The notes beneath the pieces were generated by a model that searched no databases, had not been told where the DNA came from, and saw nothing but the letters and a program-made list of their open reading frames with translations. A stretch of DNA of 64,000 nucleotides, taken from the NCBI GenBank assembly GCA_001692895.1, contig KV748179.1, positions 4,920,668 through 4,984,667 on the forward strand, in the 5' to 3' direction. The translations under genes were made by a program, and so were the position numbers. Of the stretch, positions 25,948-38,410 are shown piece by piece; position 1 is the first letter of the stretch, and each line of letters starts with the position of its first letter. Source of the DNA: Cenococcum geophilum 1.58. Taxonomy: Eukaryota > Ascomycota > Dothideomycetes > Gloniales > Gloniaceae.

Positions 25948-28900
25948 CCTAGTTAATAGATTTTAAAAATTAGCTCCTAGGTAAATAACTCTTTAACCCT
26001 TTTAAATAATTTTTACTATTCCTCTCCCTATACCTATAGTTCTTCTTTCTTTACTAATTGCGTAAATAGTTTAATATCCTTTAACTATTGCGCTATAAAC
26101 CTTTTACAGTAATTATAAAACCCTAGAAATAATCTTAACTATATAACGTTCTCTAGTTCTTACTAATTTACTATAGCCTTAATCTTTTTTAGATCTATAC
26201 TAAGTTAGCCTAGTTTAATAATAAATCTAATAAAATCGGTCTTCCTAGTAAAGAACTTGTATTTCTTAATTACTACTAGCATCTGTTCTTTTTATAGTCT
26301 CTTTAAGACCTATTTAACGTATTCTCCGTGCTCTTTCTTAGTTATTAAGTAGATAATAATAATATTAAAATATACTATAATAAATTCATCTAAGTATTCT
26401 TCTAATACGTTATTAATACGCTTCTAAAACGTTACTAATGCGTTTATAAGCCTAAATTGCATAACTAATGGCTTATATAGTCCTTCCTTTAACCTAAAGA
26501 CTGCTTTCTATTTATTGCCTTCCTTAATTCTAATCTAATAGCACGCCTATCTTAGATCTATCTTTATAAATATTTATACGTTGCCTATTCTATCTTAGAT
26601 TTCGCTAATTAAGGGTAAAGAATACCTATCCTTTTTAGTAATGCTGTTTAACTATCTATAGTTAATATACAGCCTTAGTTTACTATTTTTCTTTAGTACG
26701 AATAGTACTAGATAACCTACTAATAACTGTAATGGTCTAATATATCCCTTTTATAAATTTTCCTAAATAAACTCTTTTAATACTCTACCTTTTTCTTTAG
26801 TAAGCTTATAGATTAGAAAGAACCTTAGACTTATTCCTAGTTTTAATTCTATTTTATAGTCCTATGCTATATACTCTAACAGCTTCTTACTTTTTAGTAA
26901 TTATAGTTTCTTGCTATACTTATAGTATCTCTTTAGTATATAGCTTAATCCTTTTTCTGTTTCTTTATAGATCGCTCCTACTTAATACTATACTAACTTA
27001 GCTTATTATTACATCTTACGCTATTAAGTATCCCTAATATTAACCTAACCTATAATCTAATCGATCTTTAGATTATATTCCTATAACTAAGGCATTCCTA
27101 ATACTGCCTTATTATTCCCTAATAGTAATATATTAAAAGATATCTCAATTTATCTCCCTTTAATAGTTAACTAAATAAGTCCTATTTTAAGATTAATAAT
27201 GCCTCCTCTATAGGCTATTAGATCTCCTAAAATTATTCCTAATAGGTAAGGGTGCTCCTTTTTCCTATATGGTAACCCTATTTTTTTAACTACTACTAAT
27301 AAGATATGGTTCCTTATTGCTCCGCTATCTATTAATGCTTTAAACTATTAATCTTGCTACTTAACTTATAGGTTTAGGTGTTATCCTTAAATTCCTTTAA
27401 GGGTTTAAGGCTTTATTACTAGTTCCCTTTAGTTTTATAGGCCTCTACTTTTCCTAATTATTAGCTACTTAATCCTATTTATACTTAGTCCACTTTTAGC
27501 TAATACTTAGTTTGCTTTTTATCTTTAATATACTATAAACACATATTCTTTAGGTATTCCTACTACTATTATTTATCTAGGTATTCTTCCGTAAGGAATC
27601 TTCCTAGCTAAAGTATTAAGTCCCCTTAGCTTTGTACTTCTACTAGGTGCTAACTATATATATACTTAACGTTTTAATATTTCGCCTTATCTGGTACCTA
27701 ATATATCCTTATTAAGTACTTCTAGTTCTTGTCTTTAGGTGCCTTATATATATTATATATATTATCTATATATACAATCTATACCAATATATAATATACT
27801 TAGTGTCTTAGGTTAACTCTTAGCTTATTTTTATTTTTAAGTTTAAACCTTTCTTATATTAATCTAAGCGTTATAACTTTATTCGCGGGTACTAAGATTT
27901 ACTTCTTGCTTTTCTAGTCCTCTAATTACTCCTCTACATCTTTTAACGTTATAATTAAGGCTCCTTTAATATAACTTATAGCCTTCTCTATAATTAGGTA
28001 GTCTTAGATAACTTTTTTATCTAACTATATATAGAAATCTTCCCACTTGTCGTTATATCGTTGTCTATACTACTTTTAGTATAACCCTTTAAGTATATAC
28101 AGCTTATCTATAAGGAAGTATCTTCTTATTACTACGTTGTAATAGCCTTTAGTATGTTATTCTTTAAACCTAGTTAGAATCTCTAAATCCTCTTCTTGTT
28201 CTAGTTTAATAAGCCACTTAGCTTATAGTGTGCCTGTCCTAAGCCTATTAATAATTCTTTATATAGGTACTCTGTCCCTTATATAACCTAATATACTAAA
28301 CCTCTTATCTAATTTCTAATTTTGCTATAAGGCAATTCTTGCTTTAAATTCCTCTATAGTTTTTTTCCTTTCACATCTTATAAGTGGATCCTTAAAGTCT
28401 TCCTACTTTTTAATCTTATTAATAGTCCTTATTCGTGTTTTAAAGTCTTAGTTCTATAGAATTCTTAATTTTAAGCTTACTTCTATCTTAAGCTTTGCTC
28501 CTACCTTAGTCTAACTAGGCTTAGGTATTCTTATCTCGTCTTAAAAGTCTTAAATCTTACTTATTTCTTCTTAAGAGTCTTATACCTATAGGAAACTCTA
28601 TCCTAAGCTTATTTATATATTTTTAAACTAAGCTATTACCCTACTCTATTGGTTTCTATCTATTATAGGTCCTTAGGTATACCTTATCTTATTTTAAAAA
28701 TCTTAGTTATCTTTTATCTTATCTTAAGAATCTTAAGCCTTTAGCCTTTTACCTTTATTAAGTAATGAATTAGTACTAGCAGTCGTCTGCTTACTTAATT
28801 TCTATAAAATACTCTTCCTTTTGTTTTATAAAGTAATAGATACCGTATCTAATAGTGTTATAATTCCCGTTACTAAACCTTACTCTATAGCGGTCTTAGT

Positions 28901-30337
28901 CTTTACTTTTAATATAACTTCTTTAAGGTTTGTACGCTTCTAGTAAGCTGCCCTTATTACCTCGTTATCTGTAAATATTTTGCCTATATTAAACTTATTA
29001 TCTTTAATATCTAATCTACGTAATGGTTTATTAGTTCCCCTATATTTTAAGGATTTTAGCTCTTATAGCTAATAGCTTACGCTATACTTAGTGTCTTTAT
29101 AAATTTAGTATACGTTATTATAATAAAACGCGAAACTTTTAATTAAACACTTTTTTGTTCCTTATAGTATACTATTATCCTTTTATATATATATATCTTC
29201 TACTAGTCTGGTTCCCTTTATTATATAATAACTCTAACTATCTTTATAATCCCTTATAAAGTAACCTTATTTTCCGCAATTTATATAAGCTCCGTCTTTA
29301 AACTACTAACTTTGCTATAGAGTCCGCCTAAACGTCTTCTACTACTAAGATCCCTAGTTTAGCCTCTACTTCTTAGTCTTATAATTACTAGATCCTTAAC
29401 CTTTAGGTTTTTATAGTTTCTTACTCTATCTCTTATAGGCTTCTTTAGTACTACTTAGGTCTATTAGCTCTGCGCCGTACTATAGTTTCTAACTTAGCTT
29501 TAGTTATTACGTGCTCTACGCCTTATATAACTATAGAACTTTATTCTAGCCTCTTTTAGCCTATTCCCTTTAGTAGATCTAATTATTAATCTTAATTACT
29601 TAATCTATTAACTCCTATAGGGTATCTATATCTTCTATTAAGATAATTACGTCCTAGACTTTAGCCTTAAGTCCCTACTTATACTATACTATAAGCGCCT
29701 TATTATTCCACTTAAATTATATAGCTAATGTCTAGAACTGCGTTATATACTTAATTACTAAGGTTTATTACGTAATATCTTAGAGTTTTTTTTCTGCCGT
29801 GGTTACTGCCTCTAGGTCTCTAAATATTTATATAAGTTACTCTATAAACCCTTCCTAGCTTAAAAATATAAACTATACCTCTTAATTAGTGGTTATTATT
29901 CTGTTTACTTATATTTCCGTAAGGTAAGGCTTAAACTACTTAAGTGCCCTTTCTAATAGGAATAGTCCTGTATATGCTATTTAATCTATAGGCATTAGTA
30001 GCTTTACTCCTTCTTATATTACTTTAAAGTGTATTTATATAAGAAATCCTTTAAGCTTTAATCTTTCTCCTAAGTATCTCTTAATTAATAGTAACTTAAT
30101 CTTTACTGCTCCTATCCCGTTAATCTTATTTTCTAATATTATATTATTTTCTATTAATTAGTTAACTATTTTTTATAATTATTTAACCGTTACAGGTTGC
30201 TATAAGTTAGTATCTACTATACTAGTATTACCTTCTAACCTTAAAGTAGTTGCCGCCGTTAATGGCGTTGTGGTGGCTGCTTTTAGTGGTATATTATTTA
30301 ACTTTCTGTATTTAATACCGTAACTAGGTAGTAATTA

Positions 30338-30760
30338 TATAACAGAACCTTATAGTAAGTACTATAGTAGGCTTATTAATAGGCTAGGTATATAGGTAAT
30401 GCAAATTAAAGTTAATAACGTAATAATAACTGGTGGAGTAGTTGCCTAATAGATTAACTCTAATTATATTCTAAGAATTACTATAAGGAAGGAACTATCT
30501 AGGTAGGGATTAAGGGTCCTTAAATACACAATCGTACTCCTATAAAATCCTTCTTATATATAATATACGTGTTATATATATTATACGTACATTCCCTTTA
30601 TATACTATATACACTGCGTACAATATTATATAACCTTAGCTACTATTCCTTATTATATAGCTCTATCGGCTCTATCCTAGACTATGCCTAAATTAACTAA
30701 CTAGCTTCTTCTAACTCTTCTTTAAGTAGTTGTAACATCGTACTTAAAGCGTCCGTAATA
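30338..30760 (-). repeat. 5' LTR of Gyp-B (right side)
   Basis: 423 bp, TATAACAGAACC (from TGTAACGGAACC) to GTCCGTAATA (from GTCCGTAACA). Both end changes are RIP-type transitions. Confidence 0.88.
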
Positions 30761-32987
30761 CTTTTAGTATAGCTATTAGAGTATATATAGCTTATCCGTA
30801 AGGAAGTATCTTCTTATTACTATATTATAATAGCCCTTTATATATTGTTCTTTAAACCTAATAAGGATCCCTAGATCCTCTTCTTATTTTAGTTTAATAA
30901 GCTATTTTACTCTTAGCGTGCCTATTTTAAGCCTATTAGTTATTCTTTATATAGGTGCTCTATCCCTAGTACGTCTTAGTATACTAAATCTTTAGTTTAG
31001 TTTCTATTCTTATTATATAAGGATTCTTTATCTAAACTCCCCTATACTTTCTTTTACTTTTTACCTTATAAGTAGATCTTTAGAGTCTTCTTACTTCTTA
31101 ATCTTAGTGTTAATTTTCTTAATAGTTCTTATTTATATATTAAAATCTTAGTCCCATGGAACTTTTAATCTTAAGCTTACTTCCTTTTTAAGCTTAGCTT
31201 TAGCCTTAGTCTAACTAAGCTTCTATAGTATTTTTATCTTAAATCTTACTTATCTCTTTTTAAGAATCTTATACCTTTAAGAAACTTCGTCCTAAGCTTA
31301 TTTATATATCGCTAAACTAAGCTATTACTCTACTCTATCGGTTATTGTTTATTATAGGTCCTTAAGCTTATCTTATCTTATCTTAGGAATCTTAAGCGTC
31401 TCTTATCTTATTTTAAGAATCTTAAGCCTTTAGCCTTTTGCCTTTATTAAGTGCCGAAGTAGTTTACTATCCTACTTCCCTTACATCTCGCGAAACAATA
31501 GATATTATATCTAGCGGGGTCTTAATCCCTACTAATATTCCCTATTCTATAGTGGAATTATCCTTTACCTCTTTTATAATATCTCTAAGGTCTATATACT
31601 TTTAATAAGCTGCCTTTATTACCTTATTATCGCTAAATATTTTGCCTATATTAAATCTATTGTCCTTAATATCCAATCTATAAGATAGTTTATTAGTTCC
31701 TTTAAACTTTAATAATTTTAGCTCCTATAGCTAATAGCTTGCGCTATACTTAGTGTCTTTATAAATTTGGTATATATTATTATAATAAAACGCAAAACTC
31801 TTAATTAAACACTCTTTTATTCCTTATAATATACTATTATCCCTTTATACGTGTATATTATCTACTAGTCTTATTCTTTTTACTATATAGTAGCTCTAAC
31901 CACTTTTATAATCTCTAATAAAATAATCTTATTTTCTGCAATTTATATAAGCTCCTTCTTTAAACTATTTTTCTTACTATAGAGTCCGCCTAAACGTCTT
32001 CTATTACTAAGATCCTTGGCTTAGCCTTTACTCCTTAAACCTTTAATTACTTAATCCTTATCCTTTAGGTTTCTATAGTTTCTTATTCTATTTCCTATTT
32101 TCTTTAATACTGCTTAGGTCTATTAGCTCTACGCTATACTATAATTTTTAGTTTTAACTTTATTATTATATGCTTTACGTCTTATATAACTATAGAACTC
32201 TATCCTAACCCCTCTTAATCTGCTCTCTTTAGTAGATCCTATTATTAATCTTAATTACTTAATTAATTAATTCCCTAAGAGTATCTGCATCTTTTATTAG
32301 GATAATCGCGTCCTAGACTTTTACTTTAAGTCCCTGCTTATACTGTGCTATAAGCGCCTTATTATTCTATTTAACTTATATAGCTAATATCTAAAACTAT
32401 ATTATGTACTTAATTACTAAGGTCCGTTACGTTAAATTTTAAAGCTTTTGTTTTGCTATAGTAGTTACTTTTAGATCTCTAAATATTTGCGTTAGTTATT
32501 CTATAAACCCGTTTTAACTAATAAATATATATTATACTTCCCGGTTAATAGTTACTATGCCGCTTTTTTATATCTCTATAAAATAAGGTTTAAACTACTT
32601 AAGTGCCCTTCTTAATGGGAATAGTCCTACGTAGACTATTTAATCCATAGGTGTTACTAGCTTCGCTCCCTCTTATATAACCTTAAAATGTATCTGCGTA
32701 AGGAATCCCTTAAGTCTTAACTTCTCCCCTAAGAATCGCTTAATAGATAGTAGCTTAATCTTTACTACTCCGATCCCATTAATCCTTTCCTTAAGTATTC
32801 TATTATTGTCTATTAATTAATTAACCATTACTTATAACTACCTAACTATAACTAGCTGTAAGTTAGTATCTGTTATACTAGTGTCGTTACCTAATCCTAA
32901 AGTAGTTGCTGCTATAAACGCCGTTGTAACTACTGCTTTTAGTAGTATATTATTTAACTTTATTAATACAATAACCTTAGTAGTGAA

Positions 32988-33872
32988 TGTATAACGAAGC
33001 CTTATAGCGAAAACTATGGTAGACTTATTAATGGGCTGGGTATATAGGTAAATAAGAAGTTAATAATATAATAATAACTAGTAGAGTAGTTGCCTAATAA
33101 ATTAACTCCAATTATATTCTAAGATTTACTATAAAAAAGAGAAACTATTTATAGAGACCGTGTATCTTTAAATATATAACTCCTCCCTATAGTAAAGGTT
33201 TAGTACGTTAGTACGTTAGTACGTTAGTACGTCAGTACGTTAGTACGTCAGTACGTTAGTACGTTAGTACGTTAGTACGTCAGTACGTTAGTACGTTAGT
33301 ACGTTAGTACGTCAGTACGTTAGTACGTTAGTACGTTAGTACGTCAGTAACGTTAGTACGTTAGTACGTTAGTACGTCAGTACGTTAGTACGTTAGTACG
33401 TTAGTACGTCAGTACGTAGTACGTTAGTACGTTAGTACGTCAGTACGTTAGTACGTTAGTACGTTAGTACGTCAGTACGTTAGTACGTTAGTACGTTAGT
33501 ACGTCAGTACGTTAGTACGTTAGTACGTTAGTACGTCAGTACGTTAGTACGTTAGTACGTTAGTACGTCAGTACGTTAGTACGTTAGTACGTTAGTACGT
33601 CAGTACGTTAGTACGTTAGTACGTTAGTACGTCAGTACGTTAGTACGTTAGTACGTTAGTACGTCAGTACGTTAGTACGTTAGTACGTTAGTATATTACG
33701 TTTCCACGTTCCTACGTTCCTACGTTTTAAACTTATAACATAACTAGCTACGTAACTTGGCTACCCCTTATCCTATAGCTTAATCGGTTCTAGCGCCTCC
33801 CGTATTATCTTAACTAGCCTATATATATCTCTCCTTAGTAGTCGTACTACTGTTAATATAAGGTCCGTAACA
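32988..33872 (-). repeat. 5' LTR of Gyp-A, enlarged by a tandem array
   Basis: Ends (AACGAAGCC near 32,994; GGTCCGTAACA at 33,862-33,872) match the 423-425-bp LTRs of Gyp-B and Gyp-C, but this LTR is about 885 bp because of the array at 33,201-33,692. The last 180 bp of the LTR, past the array, again align with the family. Confidence 0.8.
33201..33692. repeat. Tandem array of ACGTTAGT / ACGTCAGT units
   Basis: About 60 copies of an 8-bp unit. Through most of the array the pattern is three ACGTTAGT units followed by one ACGTCAGT, giving a 32-bp higher-order period; small slips occur near 33,350 (GTCAGTAACG) and 33,415 (GTCAGTACGTAG). It lies inside the Gyp-A LTR, where the related LTRs have only a short GTACGT-rich stretch, so it arose after insertion or in that lineage. 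Confidence 0.95.
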
Positions 33873-33890
33873 AAGGTATTAGTAGAGTAC

Positions 33891-34197
33891 TATCCCTTAA
33901 CACGTCAGTTCGCGTCCATCTATTATCGATAAGCACTAACCAATTAAATTAACCGAATCGAATCGTCGCGCTCGGGAATATAAGGCTGGTGAAATTTGTA
34001 AAATCTTATAAAAAAAACTATCTATATAGCTTATTCTTAGAGTTCAGTCGCCCAATATAAGGTAACTAATACTCGTTCTTCCTGTAGAACGGAATCTGAT
34101 ATATTTTACACCCAAAATGTATCTTCGGCGCTCGCTAGTGTTTTAGTGTTCCGCGCACGGACCACATTATAGATGGACGCTGACGTGTTAAGGGATA
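33891..34197 (+). mobile_element. MITE with TATCCCTT ends, copy 1 (307 bp)
   Basis: Terminal inverted repeats of about 28 bp: TATCCCTTAACACGTCAG at the left (followed by TTCGCGTCCATCTAT) and its complement at the right. TA flanks the TCCCTT core on both sides, as in Tc1/mariner-type insertions. Shares sub-terminal sequences with copies at 36,991 and 54,204 (CCGCGCACGGACCACA near the right end; TATCGATAAG near the left). Inserted in the Gyp-D polyprotein frame. No coding sequence. Confidence 0.85.
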
Positions 34198-36537
34198 ACT
34201 ACCTAGAGGGATTTTTATAGAAGGAAGCCGATAAGCTACCGGAATACTAATTATATAACCATAAGATTATACTTAAAGAAGGAAAGCAGCCTGGATTTAT
34301 ACCCCTATATAGGATATCCTAAAATAAGCTCTAAGTGCTACGGAAGTATTTAGATAAAAACCTAAGTAAAGAATTTATTAGAGCAAGCTCTTTACCTATA
34401 GCCGTACTAGTAATCTTTATTAAGAAACTAGGCGGCGGACTACGCTTTTACGTAGACTACTAAGCTTTTAACGCCGTTACCGTTAAGAACTAATATCCGA
34501 TCCCGCTAATATAAGAGATGCTAAACCAACTAAGTAAGGCTTACTTTTATATAAAGCTTAATATTATCTCTGTATTTAACCGCCTCTATATTATAAAAGG
34601 AGATAAATAGCTTATTGCATTTTATACCCGATATAGATTATTTAAGTACTTAATAATACCTTTTAGCCTTATAAACGCTCCAAGCTTATTTTAATATTAT
34701 ATAAATAATACCCTACGTCCCTACCTGGATATCTTCTATACGGCTTATATTAATAACATTTTAATATATAGTAATAACCTAACTAAATACCGGAAATATA
34801 TTAATCTTATTTTATAAGCCCTATAAGGAGCTAGTTTATAATTAAATATAGATAAATACAAATTCTATAAAATAGAAGTCCTATACCTTAGGCTTCTTAT
34901 TTCTATAAACGGCGTATAAATAGACCTAAAAAAAGTTAAAGTAATTATAAACTAGTAAGAACCTAAGAATATTAAGGATGTAAAAACCTTTATAGGATTT
35001 GCTAATTTCTACTAATGATTTATTAATAACTCCCCCGCCCTAGTTTTACCCCCTTATAGCTCTAACCTAAAAGGATAAAGCCTTTATCTTTAATAAGGAA
35101 TATAAGAAGGCCTTTACTTATCTAAAGGTTATATTTACTACTACATCTATACTTTAACACTTCGACCTAGAACAAATAAGTATTATAAAAGCTAACTTAT
35201 TAGATTATGTTACTAGAGGTATTCTATCTTAATATAACGAAAAAGGAGTATTATACCCTATAGTATACTTTTTAAAGCAACTAAGCCCTGCTAAATGCAA
35301 TTATAAAATCTACAATAAAGAATTGCTAGTCATTATTAGATACTTTAAGTAATGGCGACCCGAACTAGAAGGCGCTAGATTTCTAATTAAGGTCCTTAAC
35401 GACTATAAGAATCTATAGTACTTTACAACCATAAAATAGCTAAGTTATTAATAAGCCTACTAGTTAGAATATCTATCTTATTTCTAATTCTTAATTACGT
35501 ACCGCCTAGACGTTTAAAGTTAGAAGCCTAATATCCTAACCTAACACTTATAAGACGCGCTAGCCCTAAAAGAAGCGCGCTCTTACTAAAATTAAACCCT
35601 ACTTTATCCTAAACTATTTAACCCTCCTATTATAAACCTTATAATATATGTCCTTAAAATAACCAATTAATTAATTAAATAGATTATAATGAATAAATAC
35701 CTAAACGATGAGTTTATTTAAGAGACGCTTAAGCTAATATAAGATAGTATTAGACGCTCTAAAAAGATTTCTCTAAGTAAATATAAAGCCTATAGAAACC
35801 GCTTAGTTATACCTAACCATAATAAGCTTAAGCTTAAGCTCCTTAAATACATATATAATTTACTAGTAGCTAGCCACCTAGGCTAAGGGAAAACCCTAAA
35901 GCTACTCTAATAAGAGCACTACTAGCCGAATATATATAATATAATATAAAGGTATATTTCTAGCTACTATATCTACTAACGAGCTAAAGCTTTATATAAG
36001 ACATATAACGGCCTTTTAAAGCTACTATCTATTCTAAACCAAAGATAAAAGAATATCTTAATTAACTTTATTGTTAATCTCCCTATAAGTAAAGGCTATA
36101 TAAATATTATAGTAGTTATAGACCAACTATCTAAGATAAGACACTTAATCGCCTGCCCTAATATATTAACACCTATTATCGCCTAACTATTCCTAGATTA
36201 TATATAGAAACTCTATAGGCTCCCTAAAACGATTATCTCCGATAAAGGCAGCTAGTTTATCTCTATATTTTGGAAAAAACTAACTACCTAACTCCGTATT
36301 AAAGCACTGCTATCTACTATATATTATCTAGAAATAGACGGTTAAACGGAATGTATAAACGCTATAATGGAATAGTATATCTAGATATACATATTATATT
36401 TATAAGATAACTAGATTAACTAGCTTATATTTACTAAGTTTACTATAAATAATTCCGTCTTAGAAACTATAAAGGTCTCCCTATTTTTAGCCAATTACGG
36501 CTAGTATCTATAAATAGGTTTTAAACCTTTTAGTAAT

Positions 36538-36919
36538 GTTTCTTACCCCGCTTATTATTGTCATACCTTGCGCTACCCATACGTCACGTATGGGCTGGAG
36601 AGCTTATAAGACATTCCAACCGGCAGTCTCCCCAGTCGCGAGACACTGCTGCTACCTTTTTGGAGGTTTGTATGGCCAGGTGGGTTGGAGCCTTAGGCAT
36701 AACAATTATTGTAACCGACTACGGTACCCTGCCAAAACACTACCTTGTCTCACTAGCGTACCACCTTGTTTCAGTTGCCTAGCCCTTGACTCGCTCACCG
36801 ACTCGGTCTACTTTCATGTATTTATACCACTTGATTTCCATAGATTTACAATTAAGTCGCTCATTCAATTCTCCCACACTGCAAAGCTTACAATTATGCC
36901 TTATAAGTTATAAAAGCAA
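36538..36919 (+). mobile_element. About 380-bp non-RIP insertion in Gyp-D, possibly a solo LTR
   Basis: The Gyp-D frame reads ...IGFKPF up to 36,533 and picks up again with ANKFIKKIEEL from about 36,916. Between them is sequence of near 47% GC without RIP-type decay. It starts TGTTTCTTACC and could end AAAAGCA with an AGTAA/AATAA target duplication, which would make it a solo LTR, but that boundary is a guess. Open frames inside it look fortuitous. Confidence 0.45.
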
Positions 36920-36990
36920 ATAAATTTATAAAGAAGATAGAGGAATTATAACGGTTCCTTACTAATAAAATAATATAGGCCTAATCTATC

Positions 36991-37136
36991 TATCCCTTGC
37001 AACGTCAGGGTCCTTAAAGTACGTGGTCCGTATAGGAACACTACAATATTTCTAAGTACGGGCACCAAATTCAGCCAATCTAATTGGTTGGTTCTTATCG
37101 ATAACCTAAGGACCCGAATTGACGTTGCAAGGGATA
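36991..37136 (-). mobile_element. MITE with TATCCCTT ends, copy 2 (146 bp)
   Basis: Left end TATCCCTTGCAACGTCAGGG, then TCCTTA; right end the complement (TAAGGACCCGAATTGACG, then TTGCAAGGGATA). Relative to copy 1 it is inverted: GTGGTCCG lies at its left and TATCGATAA at its right. Inserted in the integrase/chromodomain linker of Gyp-D. Confidence 0.85.
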
Positions 37137-37647
37137 AAGCCAAAGCGAATAAGAAACAAACCCTAGCACCGGCCTACTAAATTAGTAACTTTATTTAGCT
37201 AAATATAAGAAATCTAAATATAAAATAACCTGTTAAAAAACTTAATTAAAAGAACGCTAGCCCTTATAAGGTTAAAAAGGTTATTTCCTCTTACGCCTAC
37301 TAACTAAAGCTCCCTAATACGGTTAAAATCCACCCCGTATTCTATATGTCAGTCCTTTACCCTATTACCTCTATATTAGACGCCCTACTTAGATAAATAT
37401 AGGACCCTCCCCTACTAGTTAAAGTGGATAGCGAGAACGAGTACTTTGTTAAAAGAATTAATAACATTAAGTATAATAAGCGGAAACGCTAATATATATA
37501 CCTTACAAAATGGAGAGGCTTTATTAAGCCCTTATAAGAACCCGTTAACTCTATAGGACTTATATAAGCTATAGAAGACTTTTATAAACTCTATCTAGAA
37601 CTACTATAGCCCTACCTTGCAGAAGCTTAAGTTTAAAGGGGGGGTAC

Positions 37648-38016
37648 TGTTATAAAACACCCCCGTAACACCTTATACACGTTTACCTATTTCTACCGAC
37701 TTAGTAACTAAAGACCGACTATAAGACTGTAATTTGTCGCAATTTATAGCAATCTAACGGCAATCTGCCGTATCCTACTATATTCTACTAAGTTCTACTA
37801 AATCCTGCTAAGTTCTGCTAAGACTACTACCTAAATCCTATTTTACTCTGTGTATATATTAACTAAGCAACCAAGTCCACAATATATACCCTTTCTTCCC
37901 ATTTTCCTACCTTCTTTCCTTACGCAACGTCTTGACCTCCTTATACAGTTTATATATATAGCTTAATAATATCTACCTTGCTATATATTATTGCCGCTTA
38001 TACTTACTCTGTAACA
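37648..38016 (+). repeat. 3' LTR of Gyp-D
   Basis: About 369 bp from TGTTATAAAACACC just after the polypurine tract to ACTCTGTAACA. No partner LTR is in the window to fix the ends. Confidence 0.7.
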
Positions 38017-38183
38017 AACGCCTATTTACTAGCTAATAATTTAGGGACGCTATATTTATAGGTACTTAGGGTTACAGGATACCACTTAAGGAGAAATTAT
38101 AGTTAATATTATTGGGATATAGAATAAGCCTATAGACCTCTAAGTACCGGCTACTTAGCGCTTTAAGTAAAAGATCTCCCCTA
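38017..38183. other. AT-rich sequence flanking Gyp-D
   Basis: No gene or known repeat recognised. Contains ATAGGTACTTAGG near 38,080 and its approximate complement CCTCTAAGTACCGG near 38,138, a weak inverted pair. Confidence 0.5.
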
Positions 38184-38410
38184 ATGCTCTGCACGAAGCT
38201 CTGCACGAAGCTTTATATACAGAGACTCTACCCAAAGCTTTACACGAAGCTCTGCACAAAGCTTTTATATAGAGCCTCCGTATACGGAGCTTCGTGCAGA
38301 GCGTCGTGCAGGGCTTCGTGCAGAGCTTTATGCAGAGCCTCCGTATGCAGAGCCTCCGTACGCAGAGCTTTGTGCAGAGCTTTTATACACGGAGCTTCTG
38401 TACGGCCTAC
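38184..38410. repeat. Palindromic cluster of CTCTGCACGAAGC units
   Basis: A 12-13-bp unit, CTCTGCACGAAGC, appears several times in the first half (38,184-38,265) and as its complement GCTTCGTGCAGAG several times in the second half (38,285-38,400), with CCTCCGTA spacers in between. The arrangement could fold into a large cruciform. It is richer in G and C than its AT-rich surroundings. Open frames crossing it are a by-product of the repeat. Confidence 0.85.

Larger units (their letters stand above)
16631..30760 (-). mobile_element. Gyp-B: complete Ty3/gypsy retrotransposon carrying two Copia insertions
   Basis: Minus-strand element with 423-bp LTRs at 16,631-17,053 and 30,338-30,760 and a TSD of CTTTC (16,626-16,630) versus CTTTT (30,761-30,765), one C-to-T change apart. 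Internal sequence runs 17,054-30,337, minus the solo Copia LTR (17,122-17,328) and Copia-2 (19,882-25,947). The integrase side lies at 17,300-19,500, RNase H and reverse transcriptase at 19,500-19,881 and 25,953-26,600, and gag at about 28,900-30,310, where the minus strand near 30,300-30,230 matches the Gyp-C gag start. The frame is destroyed by TAA/TAG stops. Inserted into Gyp-A. Confidence 0.88.
30761..33872 (-). mobile_element. Gyp-A fragment 3 (gag side) with its 5' LTR
   Basis: Resumes Gyp-A after Gyp-B and is colinear with Gyp-B from about 28,070 to 30,310 (the gag region). On the minus strand the gag start lies near 32,950. The LTR at 32,988-33,872 follows. The next bases (AAGGTATTAGTAGAGTAC) no longer match gypsy family A and instead join the Gyp-D polyprotein, so Gyp-A sits inside Gyp-D. 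The other LTR of Gyp-A is not in the window. Confidence 0.82.
33873..38016 (+). mobile_element. Gyp-D: chromovirus-type gypsy, 3' part (decayed)
   Basis: A gypsy element of a different family from Gyp-A/B/C. Starting mid-polyprotein, the plus strand reads reverse transcriptase (VNFIKK-like VIFIKK near 34,415; the YIDD box now YINN near 34,750), RNase H near 35,140-35,420, integrase with H-x-H and DDE landmarks near 35,830-36,400, and a C-terminal chromodomain near 37,420-37,600 (ENEYFVKRINNIKYNKRKR, then LTKWRGF). A polypurine tract AAAGGGGGGGT precedes the 3' LTR. It is interrupted by Gyp-A at its left edge, a MITE at 33,891-34,197, an insertion at about 36,538-36,919 and a second MITE at 36,991-37,136. 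Stops are mainly TAA/TAG. Confidence 0.85.

Noticed and set aside
33201..33692. CRISPR-like array
   Set aside because: The unit is 8 bp with no unique spacers, in a fungal LTR; it is a simple satellite.
36536..36913. 125- and 74-codon open frames
   Set aside because: They fall exactly inside the insertion in Gyp-D, overlap each other in different frames, and resemble no family.
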